Assembly (NCBI RefSeq): GCF_019749375.1
Contig: NZ_JACWFE010000017.1
Location: 1 to 64,000 of the forward strand
From: Bacillus sp. S/N-304-OC-R1
GTDB taxonomy: Bacteria; Bacillota; Bacilli; Bacillales; Cytobacillaceae
Length of the DNA stretch: 64,000 bases
Direction of reading: 5' to 3'
The translations under genes were made by a program, and so were the position numbers. Positions 53,903-63,903 of this stretch are shown here, piece by piece. Below the pieces are notes generated by a model that saw nothing but the letters and a program-made list of their open reading frames with translations, made no database searches and had not been told where the DNA came from. How positions within the stretch are numbered: the first letter of the stretch is position 1; every line of letters begins with the position of its first letter.

Positions 53903-53919
53903 TTCCATATAATATGGAA
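53903..53919. promoter_or_regulatory. Perfect palindrome upstream of the YitT gene
   Basis: TTCCATAT-A-ATATGGAA, 8+8 with one spacer base, in the 327-bp gap before the YitT gene. Operator-like; regulator unknown. Confidence 0.4.
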
Positions 53920-53984
53920 GACTTTCGAACTTTTTCAAGCTGCATTTCACAGAAATAAGTCGAAGAATGTTATAATTAACTGTA

Positions 53985-54013
53985 TTGACAGCTCATGCTA
54001 TGACTTAATACTA
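53985..54013 (+). promoter_or_regulatory. Promoter of the YitT gene
   Basis: Perfect TTGACA (53985-53990) and an AATACT/TACTAG -10-like stretch about 16-18 nt further on, 30 bp before the start codon. Confidence 0.5.
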
Positions 54014-54043
54014 GAATCCAACAAAGTAATTGGGGGAAACTAT

Positions 54044-54940
54044 ATGATTGATTCGACAGAAAATATTGGAGTTCAAGCCGCTGTACATAAAGGCTTGTCA
54101 AAAACTAAATTAGTAAAAATTATTTTCTTTATTTGTTTTGGTTCTGTCCTTATGGGGGTAGGAATTGAAGAATTTCTCGTTCCAAATAAAATTTTGGATG
54201 GAGGAATTACTGGTATCTCGATCATCCTTTCACATTTAACCGGCATGAAATTAGGTTTATTTATCTTCATCTTAAATATCCCCTTTTTCTATATAGGTTA
54301 CAAACAGATTGGTAAAACCTTCGCTTTGTCCACTTTATTAGGAATTACTGTTCTTTCTGTTTCAACCGCACTTCTTCATGATGTTCCAGTTTTTACGACT
54401 GATCCCCTGCTGGCAACCGTTTTTGGCGGTATTATTTTAGGCGCAGGTGTAGGAATCGTCATCCGATATGGCGGATCTCTAGATGGAACAGAGATACTAG
54501 CTATTATTGTTAATAAGAAGCTTCCTTTTTCAGTTGGGGAAATTGTAATGTTCTTTAATCTATTTATTTTCACGTCTGCTGGATTTGTATTTGGCTGGAA
54601 TCGAGCCATGTATTCAGTTCTTGCCTATTTTATTGCATATAAAACGATTGACATCGTGATCCAAGGTTTGGATGAATCGAAATCAGTCTGGATCATTTCG
54701 GAGAATCATAAAATTGTTGGGGATGCAATCCTTGCTAGACTTGGCCGTGGAGTGACGTATTTAAACGGTGAAGGTGCTTACACTGGAGATGATAAGAAGG
54801 TCATTTTCTGTGTAATTACACGACTTGAAGAAGCAAAATTAAAAACAATCGTCGAAGAGCTTGATCCTCAAGCATTTTTAGCCATTGCCAATATTACTGA
54901 AGTGCGCGGTGGCCGATTTAAGAAAAAATCGATTCATTGA
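54044..54940 (+). CDS. YitT family membrane protein
   Basis: 298 residues: five or six transmembrane helices with GVGIEEFLVPNKILDGGITG and GIVIRYGGSLDGTEI, then a C-terminal cytoplasmic DUF2179 domain (RGVTYLNGEGAYTGDDKKV). Function unknown. The ATG at 54044 follows GGGGGAAAC; the upstream open frame is not coding-like. Confidence 0.87.
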   Translation: MIDSTENIGVQAAVHKGLSKTKLVKIIFFICFGSVLMGVGIEEFLVPNKILDGGITGISIILSHLTGMKLGLFIFILNIPFFYIGYKQIGKTFALSTLLGITVLSVSTALLHDVPVFTTDPLLATVFGGIILGAGVGIVIRYGGSLDGTEILAIIVNKKLPFSVGEIVMFFNLFIFTSAGFVFGWNRAMYSVLAYFIAYKTIDIVIQGLDESKSVWIISENHKIVGDAILARLGRGVTYLNGEGAYTGDDKKVIFCVITRLEEAKLKTIVEELDPQAFLAIANITEVRGGRFKKKSIH

Positions 54941-54946
54941 TGGAGA

Positions 54947-54976
54947 AAAGGTGCCAAATACGGCACCTTTATTTTT
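54947..54976. terminator. Shared terminator
   Basis: AAAGGTGCC pairs with GGCACCTTT between convergent genes, running into the stop of the minus-strand gene. Confidence 0.85.
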
Positions 54977-55502
54977 GATATAGATTATTAAACATCCGTT
55001 TCATGAAATAATCATCCTCACACTTTTCTCGTATAAACGGGATTTTTTTACCCTTTTTGATTTTTTTGTCCTTAACAACCCATTCATTATTGCTGCGTTC
55101 TAATTGAATAGCAATATTTTGATGATCTAAATTTTTATAGAAAATATATGCGGCTTCGGGATTGCCATGGAAGAAGTAAATTCTTTTTTCCCCATTCGAA
55201 TCTCCGCCCATATGGTCTTTTAAGCTTTCCATTTGTACATCCCGTTTTCCTGTAATGACGCTATATTTCATTAGATCGATAAAATTCAAATACATACTTT
55301 GATCAATAATCTCTTCATACTTATGTCCAAAGCTTGAAAAGATATCTTTCATGACTGCTTCATTATATGCTTTATTTCTCATATCTTTCTTCTGTGCACA
55401 GTCAACTGCTTGCTTGTCAGAGTTTAATGCTAGAGCTGTGTTTATGTTCACTGAAAAAAACAGAATGGTTAAGATACTAAGAATAAATCGTAACTTCTTC
55501 AT
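54969..55502 (-). CDS. Secreted protein, unknown
   Basis: 177 residues with a signal peptide (about 1-25, ending ALA). The mature part is hydrophilic with two cysteines (about 35 and 161) that could form a disulfide; it carries YFFHGNPEAAYIFYKNLD. Resembles DUF3888-type proteins in general design, but I cannot confirm that. Confidence 0.65.
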   Translation of the reverse strand: MKKLRFILSILTILFFSVNINTALALNSDKQAVDCAQKKDMRNKAYNEAVMKDIFSSFGHKYEEIIDQSMYLNFIDLMKYSVITGKRDVQMESLKDHMGGDSNGEKRIYFFHGNPEAAYIFYKNLDHQNIAIQLERSNNEWVVKDKKIKKGKKIPFIREKCEDDYFMKRMFNNLYQK

Positions 55503-55553
55503 ACTTTCACCTCATGTGTATTTTTCCAGTGTTCATCAGAAATATTCAGTGCA

Positions 55554-55590
55554 AAAAAACAACGGTACATTCTATGCCGTTGTTTTAAAA
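55554..55590. terminator. Bidirectional hairpin terminator
   Basis: AAAACAACGG pairs with CCGTTGTTTT around an 11-nt loop. It may end transcription from the mhq genes after it passes the repeat. Confidence 0.65.
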
Positions 55591-55599
55591 GGTTGTATT

Positions 55600-55802
55600 C
55601 GTAAACTTTGTTTTTTAGACTAACCCGTGGACCGTTCCTTTCCGCTACAGGCACTTCCTTTCCGCGGGGAGGAAGTCGAGCCTCCTCGCCGTTCCGTCTG
55701 CGGGGTCTCGACCTTTCCTCTATTTCCCGCAGGAGTCAAGTGCCTTTCGCTCCAATCCACTCTAGCTTTCAATAATGAAAAAAAACTACAATCTTTTAGA
55801 AA
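55600..55802 (-). repeat. Dispersed GC-rich repeat, copy B (inverted)
   Basis: Reverse-complement relative of the element at 22901, about 90% identical by eye over about 150 bp, including GGCACTTGACTCCTGCGGG, GAGACCCCGCAGACGG and CCCCGCGGAAAG. It fills the 358-bp gap between the secreted protein gene and mhqD. Confidence 0.85.
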
Positions 55803-55860
55803 TTAGCCTTTTTAAAAGTCTAATTCGTCTTTTGAGCGGTGAACCTTTTTTGACTTCCGG

Positions 55861-56472
55861 TTACCTGACATATCTTTCTTTATACCATAGCGCAGCTGCT
55901 TCTACCTCTTCAATAGTCAGTTGATGTCCTCTATTTCCCCAATAAATAGAAACGCTTGCATTAGCTTCCTCAAGTAATGATTTCAATTCCTCAGATTCCT
56001 CAGGAGGACAAATCGGGTCATTCGTTCCTGCAGCAATAAACACTTCCTTACCTAATAAGACCGGAAGCTCTATTCCTTTTCTTGGAACCATTGGATGATG
56101 AAGAATTGCACCCTTTAAAGCATTTTTATAGTGAAATAATAAACTAGCCGCTATATTAGCCCCATTTGAATAGCCAATTGCTATTATATTATCACGATCA
56201 AATCCGTACTCTTGTGCTGCTTCATCAAGGAACTGATTTAATTCAGTCGTTCGAAAAATCAAATCGGCTTCATCAAACACTCCTTCTGCAACTCTACGGA
56301 AAAATCTCGGCATTCCATTTTCCAGTACATTCCCTCGAACGGTTAATACCGAGGCTTCCCCATCGATTCTTCCTGCTAAAGGCAACAAATCTAATTCATT
56401 TCCCCCAGTTCCATGTAATAGCAGAAACGTTGGCTTTGTTAGATCTTTGCCTTTGTTAAAAATATGTTTCAT
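55861..56472 (-). CDS. mhqD: Carboxylesterase/hydrolase MhqD
   Basis: 203-residue alpha/beta hydrolase: oxyanion LLLHGTGGNE, nucleophile GYSNGAN (Ser about 109), Asp in AGTNDPICP and His in RGHQLT. Genes of this type sit with mhqO/mhqN in B. subtilis and respond to quinones and catechol. The ATG at 56472 follows GGAGG and overlaps the upstream gene. Confidence 0.85.
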   Translation of the reverse strand: MKHIFNKGKDLTKPTFLLLHGTGGNELDLLPLAGRIDGEASVLTVRGNVLENGMPRFFRRVAEGVFDEADLIFRTTELNQFLDEAAQEYGFDRDNIIAIGYSNGANIAASLLFHYKNALKGAILHHPMVPRKGIELPVLLGKEVFIAAGTNDPICPPEESEELKSLLEEANASVSIYWGNRGHQLTIEEVEAAALWYKERYVR

Positions 56473-57424
56473 TTTTATCATCCTCCATATTACGAACCTC
56501 TACATTCGGTAAGGTCTCTTCCAACTCTCCCCTTTTTGATTCTAACCACGACGGCAGCATCAATTTTTCACCTAACCTGTTAACCGGTTCATCCACTGTA
56601 AAACCAGGCTGATCTGTCGCTATCTCAAAAAGAATGCCGCCTTTTTCATGAAAATAAATGGACTGGAAATATTTACGATTAAGAACTTCAGTCGGATAAA
56701 ATTCTTTTTCTTGAAGAGATAATTTCCACCTATTAAGCTCATCCTCATCACTTGCCCTCCATGCTATATGATGAACAGTTCCTGCTCCCATAAGTCCCCT
56801 AACCGATGGTGTTAATTTAATATCTACTGTATTTCCATGCTGTACATCAGATTTAAATCTAAGAATTCCATCTTCGTCACCTAAGCACTGAAGACCTAAA
56901 ATATTTTCCAATACATCTGCTGTTTTATGAGGCTGTGTTGAGATTAATGTTGCACCGCTAAATCCTTTAATCGCATAGTCGGGAAGGATGCCTCCAACAT
57001 TCCAATGATTATTTAACCCATCATTTCGTTCTGTTAATTCTATTTGCAGACCGTCTGGATCGCTGAATGTCAAATACTCTTCTCCAAAGCGGAAGGATAA
57101 ACGATAATCAATACCAAATTGATCCAAGCGAGCTTTCCAAAATTCAATAGATCCTATCGGAACCATGTAACTTGTCACACCAACCTGACCAGTACCGATT
57201 CGTCCTTTTAACTGCTTTTCCCATGGAAAGAGAGTAATGACTGTTCCCGGATTACCTGTTTCATTTCCAAAATAAAGATGATATACTTCCGGACGATCAA
57301 AATTTACAGTTTTTTTCACGAGTCTTAAACCAAGTACCCCAGCATAAAAATCAATATTCCTTTGGGCATCATTTACCATTGCTGTTATATGATGAATCCC
57401 TGCTGTTTTAAGCAACCGTATCAT
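56456..57424 (-). CDS. Ring-cleaving dioxygenase MhqO-type, copy 1
   Basis: 322-residue two-module glyoxalase/extradiol dioxygenase. Metal ligands are likely His in GIHHITAMV and TVHHIAWRA and Glu in ILFEIATD. Predicted to open hydroquinone or catechol rings. Paralogue of the next gene upstream; starts at ATG 57424, with a TTG at 57415 possible. Confidence 0.87.
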   Translation of the reverse strand: MIRLLKTAGIHHITAMVNDAQRNIDFYAGVLGLRLVKKTVNFDRPEVYHLYFGNETGNPGTVITLFPWEKQLKGRIGTGQVGVTSYMVPIGSIEFWKARLDQFGIDYRLSFRFGEEYLTFSDPDGLQIELTERNDGLNNHWNVGGILPDYAIKGFSGATLISTQPHKTADVLENILGLQCLGDEDGILRFKSDVQHGNTVDIKLTPSVRGLMGAGTVHHIAWRASDEDELNRWKLSLQEKEFYPTEVLNRKYFQSIYFHEKGGILFEIATDQPGFTVDEPVNRLGEKLMLPSWLESKRGELEETLPNVEVRNMEDDKNETYF

Positions 57425-57522
57425 CCCTATTCTTAAGAGAATTGTAAAGACATATTAGAAATTGTGCCTATATTACTGCAATAAAGAGTACTTGCCATGC
57501 AAATAAATCTGTTTCCTAAAAA

Positions 57523-58461
57523 CTAGTCAAGTTCACGCACTTCAATTGGTAATAACTCTCTCTCAATCTGTCCTCTAAATTGCTCATATTGGCTTGGCAG
57601 CATTAATTTCTCTCCCATTGTATTTTGTGATTCATCATGTGCAAATCCAGGGGGATCAGTGGCAATTTCAAAAAGAATCTCGCCATGTTCTCTGAAGTAT
57701 ATGGCATTAAAATAATTACGATCACGTACTGATGTCACACCATATCCATAATCAGAAACATATTTTTGCCAATCTAATTGGTCCTGATCATCACTAGCTC
57801 TCCAGGCAATATGATGTACCGTTCCTACACCCATTTGTCCGGGTCCATTTGAATTTACTTTTAGATCAATTACATTTCCAATATCGGCTGAAGAGCGATA
57901 ACGAATATAATCTCCTTCTTTGCCAACAAGGTCTAATCCCATAATCTTTTCCAATAATTCAGCAGTTTTGTTTGGCTCAGCAGATAATAGAGTAGCTCCC
58001 CCAAAACCTTTAATCGCAACTTCAGGGGTTACATCGCCAAATGTCCAGAAGTTAACCTCCCCTTCCTCTCGCTCAACAATTTCTAAACGTAGACCATGTG
58101 GATCCTCAAATGCCAATGCCTGCTCTCCAAAACGCTCTGTTTTAGTGTAGGAAACATTAAACTTATTCAATCTTTGTTCCCAGAACACTATGGCACCGAT
58201 TGGCACAGCATAGGATGTAACTCCAACTTGGCCTGCTCCGATTTTTCCTTTGTAGGCATTCGTCCATGGAAAAAACGTAATGATTGTTCCAGGCTGACCA
58301 GCTTCATTACCAAAATACAGATGATATGTGCCTGGGTCATCAAAGTTAACTGTTTGTTTAACTAAGCGTAAACCTAAAATTCCAGCATAAAAATCTACAT
58401 TTTCCTGGGGATTACCTACGATTGCAGTTATATGGTGAATGCCCATAGTTTTTTTCTTCAA
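57523..58461 (-). CDS. Ring-cleaving dioxygenase MhqO/MhqA-type, copy 2
   Basis: 312 residues, the usual MhqO length. Same motifs as its neighbour: GIHHITAIVG, TVHHIAWRAS and ILFEIATDPPG. The TTG at 58461 is preferred, with GGGAGTG upstream; GTG at 58470 overlaps that site. First gene of the mhq group. Confidence 0.88.
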   Translation of the reverse strand: MKKKTMGIHHITAIVGNPQENVDFYAGILGLRLVKQTVNFDDPGTYHLYFGNEAGQPGTIITFFPWTNAYKGKIGAGQVGVTSYAVPIGAIVFWEQRLNKFNVSYTKTERFGEQALAFEDPHGLRLEIVEREEGEVNFWTFGDVTPEVAIKGFGGATLLSAEPNKTAELLEKIMGLDLVGKEGDYIRYRSSADIGNVIDLKVNSNGPGQMGVGTVHHIAWRASDDQDQLDWQKYVSDYGYGVTSVRDRNYFNAIYFREHGEILFEIATDPPGFAHDESQNTMGEKLMLPSQYEQFRGQIERELLPIEVRELD

Positions 58462-58647
58462 TTTTCTCACTCCCTTTTCTTTTAAATGAAATATACTTTC
58501 GATTTATAAATAGGGGACATATTCCAGCCCTGTATAACAGTCCCGAGTGGTTTTCTTCATTCTCTCATTTCTTTATTTATTGTGATCATAAGCATCTATT
58601 TTTACTTTCTAATCAATTAAATACAGTGCAATTATATTTAATTAAAA

Positions 58648-58665
58648 TATCTTGAATTAAAGATA
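58648..58665. promoter_or_regulatory. MhqR-like operator
   Basis: TATCTT-GAATTA-AAGATA is a perfect 6+6 inverted repeat in the 294-bp gap upstream of the mhq genes, similar in form to the ATCT..AGAT operators of MhqR. Confidence 0.5.
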
Positions 58666-58708
58666 ATTTTAATACCTAATGTTATTTATGTCAATAATTA
58701 TCTCAAAT

Positions 58709-58738
58709 AGAACGGCAAGCATCTCAGCTTGCCGTTCT
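58709..58738. terminator. Terminator of spoVR
   Basis: AGAACGGCAAGC pairs with GCTTGCCGTTCT. Confidence 0.8.
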
Positions 58739-58755
58739 CATGTATTTAGATTAAA

Positions 58756-60171
58756 TTATAAATACTTTCGATGAATCCCTTTCCCATCATACGTAAACAG
58801 CATATTTTTTCCTTCTACAATTGTTTCCATGTGGACACTTCTTCCCCAAAGCTGATGAACATACGGCAGCACCTTTTCCAAATATTTCAGGTCAAGTTCG
58901 ATACCTTCAAACCCGTGCTTTAAGTAAAGCTCACCATTTTTCAAATAATCCCCATCATTTACTGTTAAATAAGGGAATCCTCCGTTCACACGCATACTTA
59001 CGAGCTGATCCCGAACATTCTCCCATTGTTTATCAACTACTTTATAATCCTTCCCTTGCTTTTGGAAAAGGTACATATCTTCTCTCATTACTAAATCCTT
59101 TGTTAAATAGTTGCGAAGGAAAGAAATATCGGATTCAATTTCACGAACCTCGAACATTTTTTCTCGCCCAGATCCTGGCTGTACTCCGCGCTTCTTCATT
59201 TCATCTGTTGGATCATTATATCTTTCTTCGATATCTTCAAAGATTTTTAAACCAAGGTAATAGGGGTTAATGCTCGTGCGAGATGGCTGAACAACTCCCG
59301 CATTTAGCTTTGCAAACTCCAATGCCTCAGCACTTGTTAGATCCATTTCTCTAAGAATCCGCTGATGCCAATACGATGCCCAGCCTTCATTCATGATTTT
59401 TGTTTCGAGTTGAGGCCAGAAGTAGAGCATTTCTTCCCGCATCATCGTTAGAATATCACGCTGCCAATCAGAAAGCTCTCGACTATAGCTTTCAATAAAG
59501 AGTAATAAATCCTTTTCAGGCTGTGGAGGGAATTTTTTCTTCCTTTTTATTGGGTCAGGCTTTCTTCGATTCTTTTCATCTAAACCCCATAAATCATCAT
59601 ATGGCGTGGATAGGGTTTGTTCTTCATCTTCATATTCTTGTTCATCTAAATTCCACGCTAGCTTTGGCCTCATTAATGAAGGATCAATATGCTCTTCAAT
59701 AGCGAGGACTGCATCTAAGAAGGTTTCGACTGCTTTTTTTCCATGCAGTATTTCATATTGTCTAATTCGTTCCGCAGTTGCCGCCATACTTTCAACCATA
59801 TCTCTCTTTGTATTTTGGAAACGAACATTATTTTTGAAAAAATCACAGTGTGCCAGTACATGGGCAACGATCAATTTGTTTTGAATTAATGAGTTGGAGT
59901 CGAGCAAAAAGGCATAGCATGGATTAGAGTTTATAACGAGCTCGTAAATTTTGGAGAGCCCCAAATCATAATGAAGCTTCATTTTATAAAATTGCTTTCC
60001 AAAGCTCCAGTGAGAAAAACGGGTTGGCATTCCATAAGCACCAAATGTATAAATAATATCTGCCGGGCATATTTCATAACGCATCGGGTAAAAGTCGAGG
60101 CCAAAACCTTTTGCGATTTCCGTAATTTCTTCGATCGCATAATGCAGCTGCTTTCGATCCTCTTCCATCAT
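58756..60171 (-). CDS. spoVR: SpoVR family stage V sporulation protein
   Basis: 471 residues. The N-terminal [20 protein letters not shown] and the [25 protein letters not shown] segments are strongly conserved in SpoVR. B. subtilis SpoVR is a sigma E-dependent protein affecting cortex formation. The ATG at 60171 follows GGGGGA with 6-nt spacing; ATG 60177 is too close to it. Confidence 0.95.
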   Translation of the reverse strand: MMEEDRKQLHYAIEEITEIAKGFGLDFYPMRYEICPADIIYTFGAYGMPTRFSHWSFGKQFYKMKLHYDLGLSKIYELVINSNPCYAFLLDSNSLIQNKLIVAHVLAHCDFFKNNVRFQNTKRDMVESMAATAERIRQYEILHGKKAVETFLDAVLAIEEHIDPSLMRPKLAWNLDEQEYEDEEQTLSTPYDDLWGLDEKNRRKPDPIKRKKKFPPQPEKDLLLFIESYSRELSDWQRDILTMMREEMLYFWPQLETKIMNEGWASYWHQRILREMDLTSAEALEFAKLNAGVVQPSRTSINPYYLGLKIFEDIEERYNDPTDEMKKRGVQPGSGREKMFEVREIESDISFLRNYLTKDLVMREDMYLFQKQGKDYKVVDKQWENVRDQLVSMRVNGGFPYLTVNDGDYLKNGELYLKHGFEGIELDLKYLEKVLPYVHQLWGRSVHMETIVEGKNMLFTYDGKGIHRKYL

Positions 60172-60278
60172 AGCCATTCCCCCTTTTTGTTCTTATCACA
60201 ATCTATGAAAAAACAGGCGGAATGATGTGTCTTGAATTATAACAAAAAAGCGGAAGATCGAATCCCCCGCTCCCTGCT

Positions 60279-60842
60279 TTACTTATCGTTATCATCATCG
60301 GCATGATCATATTCAATATCCAGTACTTTACCTGTAACCGCATCAAGCTCAAGTTCGGCTTCACCTTTGCTTGTTTTCAGTTCAATTTCATATATCATTT
60401 TATTGTCGTCTTCATCAAGTTTGATTTCAATCACTTTTCCATTTACTTCTTTTTGGGCAATTTCAATTGCCTTTTGTACGGACAAGTAATTTTTTTGAAT
60501 AACTGAAGCTCCCTTCTCAAAATCATCACTATCATCGGCATCTGCTTTTACTGAAAGCACTTTCCCTGTTTGAGCATCAATGCGAACTTCTACATCCTTA
60601 GTCTTTCCTTTTATATCAACTTCGAAGAATTGCTTTCCATTTCCATTTTCTAATTCCACACTCTCTACTTGGCCGACAGCCTTTGATAGAGCAATTTTAA
60701 TGGCTTCATCGTGAGTTATTGTTTTTTGACTGTTAGTTTGCATTTCTACCTTTGGCAAATCATTTTTTGCAGCTCCAGCAGCTACTGCCCCTCCAAGAAT
60801 AACAGCTGCAGAAACCGCTCCAATTATTAATTTATGTTTCAT
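60279..60842 (-). CDS. Exported PepSY-domain protein (YkoI-like)
   Basis: 187 residues: signal peptide (about 1-24) and two PepSY units (about 45-95, 118-178; both ending in TGKVL). Very acidic C terminus (DHADDDNDK). Accompanies a two-component system, as YkoI/YkoJ do in B. subtilis. Confidence 0.85.
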   Translation of the reverse strand: MKHKLIIGAVSAAVILGGAVAAGAAKNDLPKVEMQTNSQKTITHDEAIKIALSKAVGQVESVELENGNGKQFFEVDIKGKTKDVEVRIDAQTGKVLSVKADADDSDDFEKGASVIQKNYLSVQKAIEIAQKEVNGKVIEIKLDEDDNKMIYEIELKTSKGEAELELDAVTGKVLDIEYDHADDDNDK

Positions 60843-60950
60843 TATTATTTCCTCCTTTATTCTTTTCCCTGTACATCTACAATATAGACCTGCAATATTA
60901 GAGAAAAAGAATAGGAAGATTAAAAATTGATGAGAATTGCTAATTGAATC

Positions 60951-61679
60951 TTAGTCATCCCATGTTATCGACAATACTTCCCCTGTTAAAGCATGAATTT
61001 GGACTGTCGCTTCCCGTTCATCAGGTGTGTCTATTTCAACGAGGTAATAGCTTAAATCATTATCTGTTTCTAAATCAACATCATCGATTTGTCCCTTTAC
61101 ATGTTTTAATGCAATTTGTTTAGCTTCATCTTCGGTAATAATTACTTTTGCTTCTTTTTCGGATTTTTGAAAAACGATACTTCCTGTAACCGTGTCAGCC
61201 TTTAAGATTGTTTTCTTTTCTTTTCCCTGTATGATTACTTTGTATAACTCTCTTCCTTGTTCATTTATTTTAATAAATAAAGCAATCTCACCAGGAAACT
61301 CCGAAAGAAGATTTTTTTTAATTTCATTTTCTGTTAAAGACTTGGTCTGTGTTGAGTCTGAAGTTTCTTCCTTTACGCTATTCCCTATGTTTGCTGATGC
61401 GACTTTTTTAGTAAAGGAGATGACTTCTCCACTCCCCGCATCTAATATTATTTCATAGTTCGTTTTGTTCCGATCCATTTCCATTACATAGTGATTATTC
61501 TCCATCCCAATATCAGTCACAACTCCATTGTATCTTTCTTCCATTAAAGCTTTCGCTTTTTCTTGGGAAAGAGTTTCAGCTGAAGTAGACAGCCGAGGTC
61601 CAAATGCTTTAAAACCTATAAATATTATTAAAAGAGCTAATAAAACGATGGATATCCATAGCACTCGTTTGTTATTCAA
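60951..61679 (-). CDS. Membrane-anchored PepSY-domain protein
   Basis: 242 residues: an N-terminal transmembrane anchor (about 7-26) and PepSY-like repeats (GSGEVISF, TVTGSIVF, ALTGEVLS). It lies 76 bp after the kinase gene on the same strand, so one operon is likely. May sense or inhibit extracytoplasmic proteases. Confidence 0.82.
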   Translation of the reverse strand: MNNKRVLWISIVLLALLIIFIGFKAFGPRLSTSAETLSQEKAKALMEERYNGVVTDIGMENNHYVMEMDRNKTNYEIILDAGSGEVISFTKKVASANIGNSVKEETSDSTQTKSLTENEIKKNLLSEFPGEIALFIKINEQGRELYKVIIQGKEKKTILKADTVTGSIVFQKSEKEAKVIITEDEAKQIALKHVKGQIDDVDLETDNDLSYYLVEIDTPDEREATVQIHALTGEVLSITWDD

Positions 61680-61755
61680 TCATGTCACCCCCCACCTTTT
61701 CATCCCTCTATTTTCCTATATGAAAATGAGAATAAGATGAGAAAAAGGAAATTTA

Positions 61756-63108
61756 TTATTTTTTTATATACAGATTCACGATTGTTCCAATACCTTCTTT
61801 ACTATCAAGAGATAACTGTATATGTATTGCCTCAGCAATTTCTTTTGCTAACGAAAGACCAAGCCCAGAACCGCCGCTTTTACGGCTTCTTGCCTTATCA
61901 ACTCTATAAAAACGATCAAATACCTTTCGTAAATCAGCTTCAGGAATACCCATTCCCTTGTCAATAATTTTTATAATCACTCTTTCCCTTTCGTTCTCAA
62001 CAGAAATCGTAATAGGAGACTCACTATATTTTCTTGCATTATCAAGAAAAATGAATAGAAGCTGTTTTAGCTTTTGCTGGTCTGTTTCAACTTCCAGAGA
62101 ATTTACATGATCACCTTCAATGATTATTTCTCGGTTATACGCATTTTGAAAACCCTTGGCTGTTTGCTTAATAAGATCCATTAAGTTCACATTGGAAAGC
62201 TTTAAATTCCATTGTTCATGATGTTTTGCCAGCAGTAATAATTGCTCAGTCATTTCTCTCATACGGATAGACTCTGAAAGAATTGCTTCAATCGACTCAT
62301 TAAATAGCTCAGGCTCCTTTTGTCCTCTTCGCTTTAGAAGACTGGCATAACTTTCAATTACCGTTAAGGGGGTTTTAAGCTCATGAGATGCATTTGAGAC
62401 AAATTGTTTTTGCTTTTTGAAATTGGTCTCCAGCAAATCAATCATATGATTAAATGTCTCACCCATTTGGTGAAGCTCATCCTTTGAGTTTTCTTCTAAG
62501 GGCAGACGCTTGAATTGACCGCTCTCCCGTATCTCAGTCATTGTTTTAATCATGCTTATTACTGGATTAATCATGAGATTGCTAAGCAGTCTGCTTGATA
62601 TAAATACTGGTATTAGGGCAAGTAAAGTTACGATAATAAGAACAGCCCTGAGTGTATGTAAATTTTCTATTGATTTCCCCAAGCTTTTTGTAATTTGCAG
62701 ATTGGCGATATTTCCATTAGGCAAAATAATAGGCATGGAATTAAAAGCGTATATCCGCTTATGTATGATCATTTTCTTATTGACCTCACCTGAGAAATAC
62801 TCAATCTTTTCATTCCTTAATTCTTGCTCATGTAAGGTTATAGAAGAACGAGTCTTTTTTTTGTCAGGGCTGACAATTCGAATCATTCCTTCCACGGGCA
62901 GATAGGTTCTTAGGAGATCATCTTCGGGAATAGTACCAAGATATTGGTTAATCATCTTTGCTGAGATTGCCATTTCATCTTGAGCCGTTTCAAGCTCACT
63001 ATTTATTACTAAATTACTAAACAAAAAATAAATGGAAAGATTCATTAATACTAACAGGGCAGTAAACATAACAGCAGTATTTAAATTAATCTTATTGCGC
63101 AGTTTCAT
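61756..63108 (-). CDS. Sensor histidine kinase (YkoH-like)
   Basis: 450 residues: two transmembrane helices (about 10-32 and 155-178), HAMP, SNASHELKTPLTVIESYA phosphoacceptor box, and ATPase motifs FLDNARKYSE and GSGLGLSLAKEI. Starts in an ATGA overlap with the response regulator. The PepSY neighbours point to the ykoGHIJ type. Confidence 0.9.
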   Translation of the reverse strand: MKLRNKINLNTAVMFTALLVLMNLSIYFLFSNLVINSELETAQDEMAISAKMINQYLGTIPEDDLLRTYLPVEGMIRIVSPDKKKTRSSITLHEQELRNEKIEYFSGEVNKKMIIHKRIYAFNSMPIILPNGNIANLQITKSLGKSIENLHTLRAVLIIVTLLALIPVFISSRLLSNLMINPVISMIKTMTEIRESGQFKRLPLEENSKDELHQMGETFNHMIDLLETNFKKQKQFVSNASHELKTPLTVIESYASLLKRRGQKEPELFNESIEAILSESIRMREMTEQLLLLAKHHEQWNLKLSNVNLMDLIKQTAKGFQNAYNREIIIEGDHVNSLEVETDQQKLKQLLFIFLDNARKYSESPITISVENERERVIIKIIDKGMGIPEADLRKVFDRFYRVDKARSRKSGGSGLGLSLAKEIAEAIHIQLSLDSKEGIGTIVNLYIKK

Positions 63109-63800
63109 TTTACTTCCTTCAATACATAACCGACGCCACGGATTGTATGAATTAACGTCTGTTTTTCGGGGAGATCAATTTTCTTCCGTAAATATCGAAT
63201 ATATACATCTACTACATTCGTATCGCCAAAGAAGTCGTAGCCCCATACTGTCTCTAATATTTGATCCCGATTTAACACTTGTAATTTATTCTTTAATAAA
63301 TACGCTAAAAGATCGAATTCTCTTGGCGTTAATTCAATGCTTTCGTCTTCGCGTAAGACTTCTCTTGTTTTTTCATTTAGCTTTAAATCAGCAAGCTGAA
63401 GCCAATCTGATTCTTCTTCGATATTTTCTATCGCTTTATTTCTTAATGCAGCCCGTACCCTTGCAAGCAATTCTTCTATTTGAAATGGTTTTGTTATATA
63501 ATCATTTGCTCCTAAATCGAGCCCTGAGACTTTATCCTCAACTGAATCTTTCGCAGTTAATAATAAAACTGGTGTATAGCTGTCATTCATTCGAATTCTC
63601 CGTAGTATTTCAATTCCGCTTAAGCCCGGCAGCATTACATCTAATAAAATCAAATCCCATTTATTCATTCGGTATTGCTCAAGAGCAGATATCCCGTCCA
63701 TTACCTTTGTTACATGATAGCCTTCATATTCTAATTCCAGCTCAAGGAGGCGGGCAATTTTTTCTTCATCCTCGACAACTAAGATCGATTCTTTATTCAC
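63105..63800 (-). CDS. OmpR-family response regulator (YkoG-like)
   Basis: 231 residues: VVEDEEK acidic pair, phospho-accepting Asp in LILLDVMLPGLSG (about residue 53), Lys in YITKPFQ, and a winged-helix effector domain ending DVYIRYLRKKID and TIRGVGYVLKE. AGGAGG precedes the ATG. Confidence 0.92.
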   Translation of the reverse strand: MNKESILVVEDEEKIARLLELELEYEGYHVTKVMDGISALEQYRMNKWDLILLDVMLPGLSGIEILRRIRMNDSYTPVLLLTAKDSVEDKVSGLDLGANDYITKPFQIEELLARVRAALRNKAIENIEEESDWLQLADLKLNEKTREVLREDESIELTPREFDLLAYLLKNKLQVLNRDQILETVWGYDFFGDTNVVDVYIRYLRKKIDLPEKQTLIHTIRGVGYVLKEVK

Positions 63801-63903
63801 AGTATTCCTCCTTTTGGTTAATCACCAATTATTTAACAAGATTAGCAAAAATATTAAACTAATTCATTATATAAAGAATTGACTTTTTAAAAATAGGCAT
63901 AAA

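Noticed and set aside
63032-63862. 276-codon plus-strand frame opposite the terminal response regulator
   Set aside because: Antisense to a complete OmpR-type regulator with all motifs; no initiation site.
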